DNA of 39,907 nucleotides from Planctomycetota bacterium (GTDB taxonomy: Bacteria; Planctomycetota; UBA1135; JAKEFM01). Position numbers and translations under genes: made by a program. Below the pieces are notes generated by a model. That model saw only the letters and a program-made list of their open reading frames with translations, made no database searches and was not told the origin of the DNA. The stretch spans positions 1 through 39,907 of the forward strand of contig JAKEFM010000012.1 in the NCBI GenBank assembly GCA_022616055.1, given 5' to 3'. Below, one piece after another: positions 1 through 6,648 of this stretch. Position 1 is the first letter of the stretch. Each line of letters begins with the position of its first letter.

Positions 1-58
1 CCCCCCCCCCCCCCCCCCCCCGCCCCCCCCTGACGCCCCCCCTCACCCCCCCCTGCAT
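1..58. repeat. Poly-C low-complexity tract at window edge
   Basis: The window opens with a run of 21 C, then C-runs of 7-8 separated by single G, TGA-CG, TCA and T interruptions. No gene is visible in it. It could be a genuine C/G homopolymer region or a contig-end artefact, since poly-G read tails are a known sequencing artefact. The sequence alone cannot decide between them. Confidence 0.8.
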
Positions 59-66
59 CCGCCCTC

Positions 67-96
67 TTGCCAGGATAGGGGGACCACCGATAGATT
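67..96 (+). promoter_or_regulatory. Candidate sigma-70-type promoter for the secreted UGA-containing gene
   Basis: TTGCCA (67-72) and TAGATT (91-96) are separated by 18 bases and lie about 64 bases before the GTG start at 160. A perfect 9-base inverted repeat, ATAGGGGGA (75-83) and TCCCCCTAT (96-104), overlaps the -10 element. It could be an operator or a hairpin. This is pattern matching only; in such GC-rich DNA the relative AT content supports a promoter but does not prove it. Confidence 0.35.
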
Positions 97-159
97 CCCC
101 CTATGCCCCGGGGTGGGACCCCGTCGGGCAGCCCGCCACCGCGCGGGAGGAGCAAGGCC

Positions 160-849
160 GTGAGACTGAAGCGCGCGATCCTTCTATCCCTGGCAGCGCC
201 CCTCGCGCTCGCCTTCGCCTTCCCCGCGAACGCCTCGGCGGGCTGATGCGGCCGCACAGCCGCCAGTTTGGCGAAGCTCAACGTGAACTGGTCTGCCGCG
301 GACTCCTGCGACGGGGATGCGGCGGATCCGATGGCGGCCTTCGGCGCGAAGACGGGCCGGCCGATGCTGGTCATGGTCTACGGCTCCGCGGCAGACGCGA
401 AGGTCTTCGTCGACCCCACCTCGCCCGACGAGCGGGTCGCGATCGGCGCCAAGGCCTTCCAACTCGTCCAGGTGAACGCCGAGAAGCTCCCCGAGGCGGG
501 TGAGATCGCCGGCGCCCTCGCGGGCAAGTCGACGCCGAGGTTCGTCTTCTTCAACGCCGACGGCAAGAAGGTCGCGACCGTCGAGGGGAAGATCTCCCCG
601 GGCAAGCTCTTCGAGGGGATGAAGGCCGCCGCCGGCTCCTCCCTCGAGGGCTTCGTCAAGGACTACCAGAAGTTCCTCACCGCCGTCGACAAGCTCGAGG
701 GCGACAAGGCGACCCTCAAGGTCAAGCTCGACCGCCTCGGCTCCCGCGCGGAGAAGGACGCGTCCGTCGCCGCGAAGCAGAAGGAGATCGACGCGACCTC
801 GGAGAAGCTCGTCGGGACGGAGAAGAAGCTCCTCCAGAAGATCTCCTGA
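160..849 (+). CDS. Secreted thioredoxin-fold-like protein with in-frame UGA (candidate selenoprotein)
   Basis: GTG160 has a good ribosome site (GGGAGGAG about 7 bases upstream) and starts a classic signal peptide: positive MRLKR, a long hydrophobic core, then ASA at residues 25-27. Codon 29 (244-246) is TGA, followed at once by a Cys codon, and the same frame runs on to a TGA at 847-849. The mature part resembles a thioredoxin fold (RPMLVMVYG beta strand, STPRFVFF, DGKKVATVEG) without the usual CxxC, and ends in a Lys/Glu-rich predicted coiled coil. A start at TTG268 would lack both a ribosome site and a signal peptide. I therefore infer recoding of UGA as selenocysteine (a U-C pair), or else a sequencing error or nonsense mutation. 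Other genes here end in TGA, so the codon is normally a stop. A rho-independent terminator follows. Confidence 0.6.
258..278 (+). promoter_or_regulatory. SECIS-like stem-loop downstream of the UGA
   Basis: The strands CGCC (261-264) and GGCG (270-273) close a five-base AGUUU loop. AGC (258-260) and GCU (276-278) extend the stem across a two-base AA bulge. The loop starts 18 bases after the UGA and has G at its second position. Bacterial SECIS elements are described as a short stem-loop roughly 16-37 bases after UGA with G in the first two loop positions, so this fits loosely. Small hairpins are common in GC-rich DNA. Confidence 0.35.
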
Positions 850-875
850 CCGGCTCCCCCTGGCCGGAATGGCGA

Positions 876-903
876 GGCCCCGCCCGGCGGGGCCTTTTCC
901 TTT
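876..903 (+). terminator. Rho-independent terminator
   Basis: GGCCCCG (876-882) pairs with CGGGGCC (888-894) around a five-base loop, followed by TTTTCCTTT. It lies 27 bases after the stop of the secreted thioredoxin-like gene and separates it from the envelope operon. Confidence 0.8.
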
Positions 904-932
904 CTGGTGGGGAGGGGGAAACTGGCCGCAGC

Positions 933-2072
933 GTGCGCGCCCTCCACCTCTTCTCGAACTTCAAGTGGACGGGTCCCGCCGAGCCCGCCGTCGAGCTCGT
1001 CCGGCGGCTCGGCTCCCTCGGCCACCGCTGCGAGCTCGCGATCTCGACCTACACGAAGGGGGGGGACTCCCGGGCGCTCCTCGAGGAGGCGCGGGCGCGG
1101 GGCGTCGAGCCGCTGCTGCGGTTCGAGCTGCCGAAGCACTTCGCCCCGATCCGCGACCTCCGAGACGCGAGGGCGCTGGCGCGCCACCTCGACGAGACCT
1201 CCCCGGACGTCCTCCACGCCCACCTCTCGAACGACCACCTCGTCGGGGCCGTCGCCCGGCGGTTCTCGTCCTCGAAGACCGCCCTCGTCCGCTCGATCTA
1301 CGAGGGGGAGATCCGCCGCCTCTCCTTCCGCGACCGCCTCTGTCTGCGGCGCACGGACGCCGTGATCGCCCCGGGGCGTCGCGCCGCCGAGGGGCTCCTC
1401 GCCGCCGGCGTCCGCGCCTCGCGGGTGAAGGTCGTCGAGCCCCCCCTCGACCTCGACCGATTCGACCCCTCCCGGGTCCTCCCCGACGTCCGCCCCGACC
1501 TCGGGCTCGCCCCGGAGGAGTTCGTGGTGGGGGTGATCGCCCGCGTCCAGCGGAGGCGTCGCTTCGACGTCCTGCTGGGGGCCGTCGCCGCCGCCGTGGA
1601 GAAGGTCCCGCGGCTGCGCCTCCTCGTCGTCGGGAGGGGGACGCACCTCGAGGCGGTGGCGAGGAAGCCCGCCAGGCGCCTCGGGCTCGAGCCCGTCGTC
1701 CGGTTTCCCGGCTACCTCTCCGACGAGAAGTACCTGGCGGCGATCGCCGCGATGGACGCCGTCGCCTTCCTCGTCCCCGGGACCGACGGGACCTGCCGCG
1801 CCCTGCGCGAGACGATGGCGATGGGGAAGCCCGCGGTCGTGACCCGGCGGGGGATCCTCGGCGAGGTGGTCGACCAGGGCCGGACCGGCTTCGTGGTCGA
1901 GGAGCGTCCCGAGGCGATCGGCCGCGCGTTCGTGGAGCTCGCCTCGGACTTGGGCCTTCGCCGGTCGATGGGCGCGGAGGCGAGCGCGGACGCCCGGCGA
2001 CGCTGGCACCCGCTCCACCAGGCCGAGGCGGTCGCGGCCGTCTATGCCGAAGTCTGCCGCCGCGGCGCGTGA
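933..2072 (+). CDS. Family 4 glycosyltransferase (GT-B)
   Basis: This 379-residue protein transfers a sugar from an activated donor, probably onto a lipid A/core or other surface glycan at the inner face of the inner membrane. The N-terminal acceptor domain begins RALHLFSNFKWTGPAEPA, with the glycine-rich acceptor loop of GT-B enzymes. DVLHAHLSND lies at about residues 92-101. The donor domain starts with GVIARVQ (about 200-206) and carries TDGTCRALRETMAMG (about 284-298), a variant of the GT4 E-x7-E region. The GTG start has GGAGGGG some 15 bases upstream. The stop overlaps the next gene by 29 bases, and the following genes make lipid A and heptose, so a role in LPS is inferred. The sugar specificity cannot be read from the sequence. 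Confidence 0.85.
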   Translation: MRALHLFSNFKWTGPAEPAVELVRRLGSLGHRCELAISTYTKGGDSRALLEEARARGVEPLLRFELPKHFAPIRDLRDARALARHLDETSPDVLHAHLSNDHLVGAVARRFSSSKTALVRSIYEGEIRRLSFRDRLCLRRTDAVIAPGRRAAEGLLAAGVRASRVKVVEPPLDLDRFDPSRVLPDVRPDLGLAPEEFVVGVIARVQRRRRFDVLLGAVAAAVEKVPRLRLLVVGRGTHLEAVARKPARRLGLEPVVRFPGYLSDEKYLAAIAAMDAVAFLVPGTDGTCRALRETMAMGKPAVVTRRGILGEVVDQGRTGFVVEERPEAIGRAFVELASDLGLRRSMGAEASADARRRWHPLHQAEAVAAVYAEVCRRGA

Positions 2073-3672
2073 GGCCGTGCGCGCGCCCGAGGAGGGCGCG
2101 GGTCGGCTGGAGCGGGGGCGCCTCGGAGCCCTCTCCTTCGAGGCGACGGAGGAGGGGGCGAGGCTCGCCCGAGCGCTCGGGGAGGCGCTGTGCGGGGATC
2201 CCCCGCGCGTGGAAGGGGCGAGCCTGGTCAAGGACAACGCCGTTCGCGCGGTCTACCGCCTCGCGAGGGAGAGGGCCTACCTCAAGGTCCATCGGACGGT
2301 CGGGGCGCGCGCCCTCCTGCCGGAGTTCCTGCATCCGAACGGGGCGCGCAGGGAGTGGAGGACGGCGCTGGCGCTCCGGGAGCGCGGGATCCCGACGGGG
2401 GAGCCCCTCGCCCTCCTCGAGCCGTCGGGGACCTCCCCCCGCCGGGCGGCCTATCTCTGCCGGGAAGTGCCGGGGGCGAGGACGGCGGAGGAGTTCTTCG
2501 CCGGGCGCGAGGAGGATCGGGCCGCGCACCTCGGACGTCTCGCCGGGTTCCTCGCGCGGCTCCACGAGGCCGGCTTCGACCCGCGGGACCTCCACGGCGG
2601 GGATGTCCTGGTCGGGTCCGACGGGCGCTGGTCGATCGTCGACCTGCACGCGGTCCGCGGGCCGTGGAGCGTCACCCGCGCGCGGCGGGCGCGGGGGATC
2701 GCCCTGCTGCGGCGGGGCCTGCGGGGCGTGCTGCGCGAAGGGGAAGGGGAGGCGCTCCTGGCGACCTACGCCGAGGAGTCGCGCCTGGGTGATCCCGCGG
2801 GATTCGCGAGAGAGGCCGCCGAGGCGGAGGCGTCGGTCGAGCGCCGGTGGCGCCGGAGCCGCCTGCGCCGCTGCCTCGAGGACCGCCGGGAGTTCGCGAC
2901 CGGTCGGGACGGGGGGGTCCGGATCGTCCGCCGGCGCGACCTCGGCCTCGAGGACATCGGGCGGGCGCTCGCCTCCCACGCCGCGGCCGACCCCTCCCGG
3001 GTCGTCGACCGGACGCCGCGCGGGACCTCGACCCTCGTCGCGGGGACGGGCGGAGGGACCTGGATCGTCAAGGAGACACGGGCCGGCGGCGCGCTGCGCG
3101 CGCTCGCCGACCTCTTCCGCGGGAGCCGGGGCAGGCGCGCCTGGATGGGGGCCCACCTCCTCGGCCTTCTCGGTCTTCCCACGCCCCGGGCGCTCGCCCT
3201 CGTCGAGGAGCGTCGGGGGGCGCTCGTCGCGCGGTCGCTCCTGCTGCGCGAGTACCTCGCCGACGCCTCGACCCTCCGGGAGTTCCTCGCGGGCCCGTAC
3301 GGCCGACTCCCGGCCGGAGAGAAGCGCGACCTGGTCCGGGCGTGCGCCGGCGTGGTCGGATCGCTCCACCGGGCGCGCCTGCACCACCGCGACCTGGCGA
3401 CGAAGAACCTCCTGGTCCGCAGGCGCGCCGGGGCCTTCGAGGTCCTGCTGATCGACACCGAGGACGTGCGCGGGCGCGACCTCGGAGAGCGGGAGAGGGT
3501 CGCCGCCCTGGCGCAGCTCGACGACTGTCCGGCGGTCGTCGCGCGCTCCGACCGGCTTCGCTTCCTGCGCGCCTACGAGGAGGCGGCCGGCGTCACCCTT
3601 TCACCGCCGGAGGTCGCGGAGGTGTCGGCGAGGTCCAAGGCCCGCGCGGCCCGACGCGCCTCCCTCCGGTAG
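2044..3672 (+). CDS. Tandem LPS-kinase-like protein (two Kdo/WaaP-type kinase domains)
   Basis: The 542 residues hold two protein-kinase-fold domains of the small lipopolysaccharide kinase type. Domain 1 (about 60-240) has a candidate ATP lysine in YLKVH (K81), an RDLHGGDVLV catalytic loop (about 181-190) where the usual Asn is Asp, and IVDLH as a DFG equivalent. Domain 2 (about 325-520) has IVKE (K343), a textbook HRDLATKNLL (448-457) and LLIDTED (D471). The second domain therefore looks active, and the first is altered. Known relatives phosphorylate Kdo or heptose in the LPS inner core, and the location just before LpxK agrees. ATG2044 overlaps the previous gene; GTG2077, just after its stop, is an alternative start. 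The protein is about twice the usual single-kinase length. Confidence 0.75.
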   Translation: MPKSAAAAREAVRAPEEGAGRLERGRLGALSFEATEEGARLARALGEALCGDPPRVEGASLVKDNAVRAVYRLARERAYLKVHRTVGARALLPEFLHPNGARREWRTALALRERGIPTGEPLALLEPSGTSPRRAAYLCREVPGARTAEEFFAGREEDRAAHLGRLAGFLARLHEAGFDPRDLHGGDVLVGSDGRWSIVDLHAVRGPWSVTRARRARGIALLRRGLRGVLREGEGEALLATYAEESRLGDPAGFAREAAEAEASVERRWRRSRLRRCLEDRREFATGRDGGVRIVRRRDLGLEDIGRALASHAAADPSRVVDRTPRGTSTLVAGTGGGTWIVKETRAGGALRALADLFRGSRGRRAWMGAHLLGLLGLPTPRALALVEERRGALVARSLLLREYLADASTLREFLAGPYGRLPAGEKRDLVRACAGVVGSLHRARLHHRDLATKNLLVRRRAGAFEVLLIDTEDVRGRDLGERERVAALAQLDDCPAVVARSDRLRFLRAYEEAAGVTLSPPEVAEVSARSKARAARRASLR

Positions 3673-3675
3673 ACC

Positions 3676-4704
3676 TTGGATCCGTCGGAGCTCGCCGCGC
3701 CGGTGCGGAGGGCCCTCGCCCCCCTGACCGCGATCTACGGGGCGGGGGTCGCGATGCGGAACCTGCTCTACCGCCGCTCGCTCCTCGGCACGCGCTTCCT
3801 CCCCGTCCCGACGATCTCCGTCGGGAACCTCTCGGCGGGGGGGACGGGGAAGACTCCGACCGTCCGCGCGCTCGCCTGCCGGCTCCTCGCGCGAGGGAGG
3901 CGGCCGGGGATCCTCAGCCGGGGCTACGGGGCGCGGGAGGGGCCGAACGAGGAGTCGCGGGAGATGGCGGAGGCCCTGCCGGGCGTCCTCCTCCACGAGG
4001 ACCCGGACCGGGTTCGTGGAGGGAGGAGCCTCGTGGCCGCCGGAGCGGACGCGATCCTCCTCGACGACGGGTTCCAGCATCGCCGGATCGGCCGCGACCT
4101 CGACCTCGTCCTCCTCGATGCGACGCGCCCCTTCGACCGCGACCGGCTTCTTCCTTCCGGCCTCCTTCGGGAACCCCCGGGCGCCCTCGCGCGCGCGGAC
4201 CTGGTCGTCCTCACGCGGGCGGATCAGGTCGGGGCGGAAGACCGGGAACGGCTCTGGAAGCTGGTCGGCGCGATCCGGAGGTTCCCCCGGATCGAGGCGC
4301 GGCACGCCCCCTCCGCCGTCGTCGACGGGGAGTCGGGAGCGACCCAACCGGCGGCGGCGCTGCGAGGCCGCGAGGTCTTCCTCCTCGCTGCGATCGGAAA
4401 CCCCCGGGCCTTCGCCTCGACCGTCGAGTCGCTCGGCGCCCGGGTCCGGGGGTCCAGGTTCTTCCGGGACCACCACGCCTACGCGGATCCGGACCTGCGG
4501 AGGATCGAGGGGGAGCGCGCGGGAGTTCCCGTCCTGACGACAGGGAAGGACTGGCCCAAGCTTCGGGGGCGTCTGAAGGCCCCCAGCCTCGTCCTCCGGG
4601 TCGAGGTCGAGTTCACGGCGGGGGAGGGGGCCCTCGAGGAGGGGCTGGACCGCGCCCTCCGGCGGCGGGGGTCTACCCCCGCCCCGGGCGCCTCCCGAGA
4701 ATGA
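3676..4704 (+). CDS. lpxK: Tetraacyldisaccharide 4'-kinase (LpxK)
   Basis: LpxK phosphorylates the 4' position of the tetraacylated disaccharide to give lipid IVA, on the inner face of the inner membrane. The 342 residues match the usual length. The P-loop GNLSAGGTGKTP is at about residues 50-61, preceded by PTISV, and the family signature DDGFQHRR is at about 130-137. RNLLYRRSLLG near the N terminus is also typical, lying in the membrane-contacting helix region. The start is a TTG three bases after the preceding stop, so the exact start is uncertain. An LpxL-type acyltransferase follows after seven bases, giving the expected order of lipid A maturation genes. Confidence 0.95.
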   Translation: MDPSELAAPVRRALAPLTAIYGAGVAMRNLLYRRSLLGTRFLPVPTISVGNLSAGGTGKTPTVRALACRLLARGRRPGILSRGYGAREGPNEESREMAEALPGVLLHEDPDRVRGGRSLVAAGADAILLDDGFQHRRIGRDLDLVLLDATRPFDRDRLLPSGLLREPPGALARADLVVLTRADQVGAEDRERLWKLVGAIRRFPRIEARHAPSAVVDGESGATQPAAALRGREVFLLAAIGNPRAFASTVESLGARVRGSRFFRDHHAYADPDLRRIEGERAGVPVLTTGKDWPKLRGRLKAPSLVLRVEVEFTAGEGALEEGLDRALRRRGSTPAPGASRE

Positions 4705-4711
4705 GCGGCTC

Positions 4712-5692
4712 ATGCCCGCCCCTCCCTCCGACCGGTGGCGGCGCCCGCGGGCCCACCACTACGTCGTCTTCGGCCTGTACCGGGTCGGGTCGCTCCTCCT
4801 GTGGATCCTCCCGTTCCGCGCTCTCCTGGCGCTCGCGCGGGGTCTGGGGTCCATCGGCTGGGCGCTCTACGGGCGCCGCCGGCGCATCGGGGAGGCGAAC
4901 GTCCGGCAGGCGCTCCCCGGCGCCGACCGGAGAGAGGTGAGGCGACTCGTCCGTCGCTCCTTCCAGTTCGTGCTCGAAACGGTGCTCGAGAGTCTCCTCC
5001 TCCCGCGCCTCGCCCGGCTGCCGGCCGACGAGGTCCGCGCGCGCATCTCCCTCCAGGGTTTCGGGAAGCTCGAGGCCCTGAAGGGGAGCGGGAGGGGCGT
5101 CCTCCTCGTCTCGGCGCACCTCGGGTCGTTCGACTTCCTCGGCGCGGCGATGGGCCTCTTCGGCTTTCCCTGTCACATCGTCATGCGGCCGATGAAGAAC
5201 CCGCTCCTCACGCGCGAGATCGAGCGATGCCGACGGGTGTGGGGACAGGTCGTGCTCTGGCGGAGGGGGGCGCTGCGCGCGCTCGTGCCGGCGCTCGAGG
5301 CGGGAGCGAATGCCGCCTTCGCCATCGACCAGAACCAGCGCAAGCGCCCGATCTTCCTCCCCGTCTTCGGCCGGCTGGCGGCCTGCGACCGCAGCGTCGC
5401 CGCCCTCGCCGTGCGGCTGGGTCTGCCGGTCGCGGTCGGCTACGCGCTCCGCTCGGGCCCGGGCCTGCGCCACACGATCGTCGTCGAGGAGGGCATCCAC
5501 GCCGGGGAGGAGAAGGACGAGGTGGCCCTCGCCCGGCGCATCCAGGGGGTTCTCGAGCGAATGATCCTGCGACACCCCGACTCCTACTTCTGGGTCCACG
5601 ATCGCTACCGGACCCGTCCCCCCGAGGAGCGCGCGGCGGGCGCGCCGGTCCCCTCCGAGGAGGAGGCCCCGGTGGGGGGGGCGCGCCGATGA
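4712..5692 (+). CDS. lpxL: Lipid A late acyltransferase (LpxL/HtrB family)
   Basis: Enzymes of this family add a secondary acyl chain to Kdo-lipid A from acyl-ACP at the inner membrane. The 326 residues include an N-terminal membrane helix (about 24-42, LLLWILPFRALLALA), the invariant H-x4-D catalytic pair in SAHLGSFD (H136, D141), MRPMKNPLL (about 175-183) as the substrate-binding block, and a late DSYFWVHDRY motif close to the C terminus. All are hallmarks of LpxL/LpxM. Which acyl chain or position is used cannot be told. The gene follows lpxK by seven bases, and its stop overlaps the next start as ATGA, implying translational coupling. Confidence 0.92.
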   Translation: MPAPPSDRWRRPRAHHYVVFGLYRVGSLLLWILPFRALLALARGLGSIGWALYGRRRRIGEANVRQALPGADRREVRRLVRRSFQFVLETVLESLLLPRLARLPADEVRARISLQGFGKLEALKGSGRGVLLVSAHLGSFDFLGAAMGLFGFPCHIVMRPMKNPLLTREIERCRRVWGQVVLWRRGALRALVPALEAGANAAFAIDQNQRKRPIFLPVFGRLAACDRSVAALAVRLGLPVAVGYALRSGPGLRHTIVVEEGIHAGEEKDEVALARRIQGVLERMILRHPDSYFWVHDRYRTRPPEERAAGAPVPSEEEAPVGGARR

Positions 5693-6648
5693 AGGGCCGA
5701 TCCCGTCCGCGGGAGAAGGGCTTCGACCTCGGGAAGCTCCGCACCTTCCCGATCCGGGAGCGCAAGCACCTCGTCTCGATCGCGAAGTTCGCCCACCTGC
5801 CGCCGCCGATCCCGGGATTCCGGGACTTCGTCGAGTCGCTCCCCGACATCTACGGGGGCAGAGCCTTCAGGACCCTCGTGACGCGGATCGTCGAGGCGCG
5901 TCGGGAGGAGGCCCCCGTCGCCTTCGCGCTCGGCGCCCACGTCATCAAGTGCGGCCTCTCCCCCCTCGTCATCGACCTGATCGAGCGGGGCGTCGTGACC
6001 GCCGTCGCCCTGAACGGCGCGGGGGCGATCCACGACTACGAGGTCGCGGCGATCGGGGAGACCTCGGAGGACGTCGCCGCGAGCCTGCCGGAGGGGCGGT
6101 TCGGGATGGTCCGGGAGACGCCCGAGGCCCTCGACCGCGCCGCGCGGGAGGCGCGCGAGCGCAAGATCGGGTTCGGACGGGCCCTCGGCGAGCGCATCCT
6201 CTCGGAGCGCCTGCCGAACGCGGGGCTCTCGATCCTCGCCCAGGGCGCGAAGAAGGGGATCCCCGTCACCGTCCACGTCTGCGTCGGTGCGGACACCGTC
6301 CACGTCCACCCCGGCACCGACGGCGAGGCGCTCGGATGGGCGACCCTCGAGGACTTCCGGCTCCTCTGCGCCTTCGTCTCGGGGCTCGACGGGGGCGTCT
6401 GGGTGAACGTCGGCTGCGCCGTCGTGCTGCCGGAGGTCTTCCTCAAGGCGGTCGCGGCGGCGATCAACCTCGGGTTCCCCCTCTCCCGCATGACGACGGC
6501 CGACCTCGACATGATCCGGCAGTACCGCGCCCTGACGAACGTCGTCGAGCGCCCCCCCGGGACCGGGATCTCGATCACGGGACAGCACGAGATCCTCCTC
6601 CCGCTGCTCCGCCAGGGGGTCCTCGCCTACCTCGGCGATTCCCGATGA
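5689..6648 (+). CDS. Deoxyhypusine-synthase-like protein in lipid A/heptose operon
   Basis: This 319-residue protein resembles the deoxyhypusine synthase (DHS) superfamily, an NAD-dependent Rossmann-like fold: FALGAHVIKCGL (about 79-90), VALNGAGAIHDYEVA (106-120, where DHS has its TTAGG..E NAD loop), and GADTVHVHPGTDGEA (200-214). The C-terminal SGARPDEAVSWGKI-type block that carries the catalytic lysine in true DHS is not visible. Hypusine formation is therefore unlikely, and bacteria lack eIF5A. The ATG overlaps the lpxL stop and the TGA overlaps the hldE start, so it is co-translated with LPS genes. A role in envelope or sugar metabolism is inference from position. Homospermidine synthase-like or polyamine chemistry are alternatives. 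The function is unknown. Confidence 0.75.
   Translation: MKGRSRPREKGFDLGKLRTFPIRERKHLVSIAKFAHLPPPIPGFRDFVESLPDIYGGRAFRTLVTRIVEARREEAPVAFALGAHVIKCGLSPLVIDLIERGVVTAVALNGAGAIHDYEVAAIGETSEDVAASLPEGRFGMVRETPEALDRAAREARERKIGFGRALGERILSERLPNAGLSILAQGAKKGIPVTVHVCVGADTVHVHPGTDGEALGWATLEDFRLLCAFVSGLDGGVWVNVGCAVVLPEVFLKAVAAAINLGFPLSRMTTADLDMIRQYRALTNVVERPPGTGISITGQHEILLPLLRQGVLAYLGDSR

Noticed and set aside
246..503. ORF starting at ATG246, overlapping the TGA of the signal-peptide frame
   Set aside because: Its product is Arg/Gly-rich and lies in the shadow of the thioredoxin-like frame. The coding signal is in the other frame.
268..849. Start at TTG268 for the thioredoxin-like protein
   Set aside because: There is no ribosome site upstream of it, and an in-frame signal peptide with a good ribosome site lies just before. 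I cannot fully exclude it if the UGA is a real stop.
961..3387. Long minus-strand open frame opposite the GT4 and kinase genes
   Set aside because: It is an antisense shadow caused by high GC, with Arg/Pro-rich composition and no domain, while the plus strand has clear domains.
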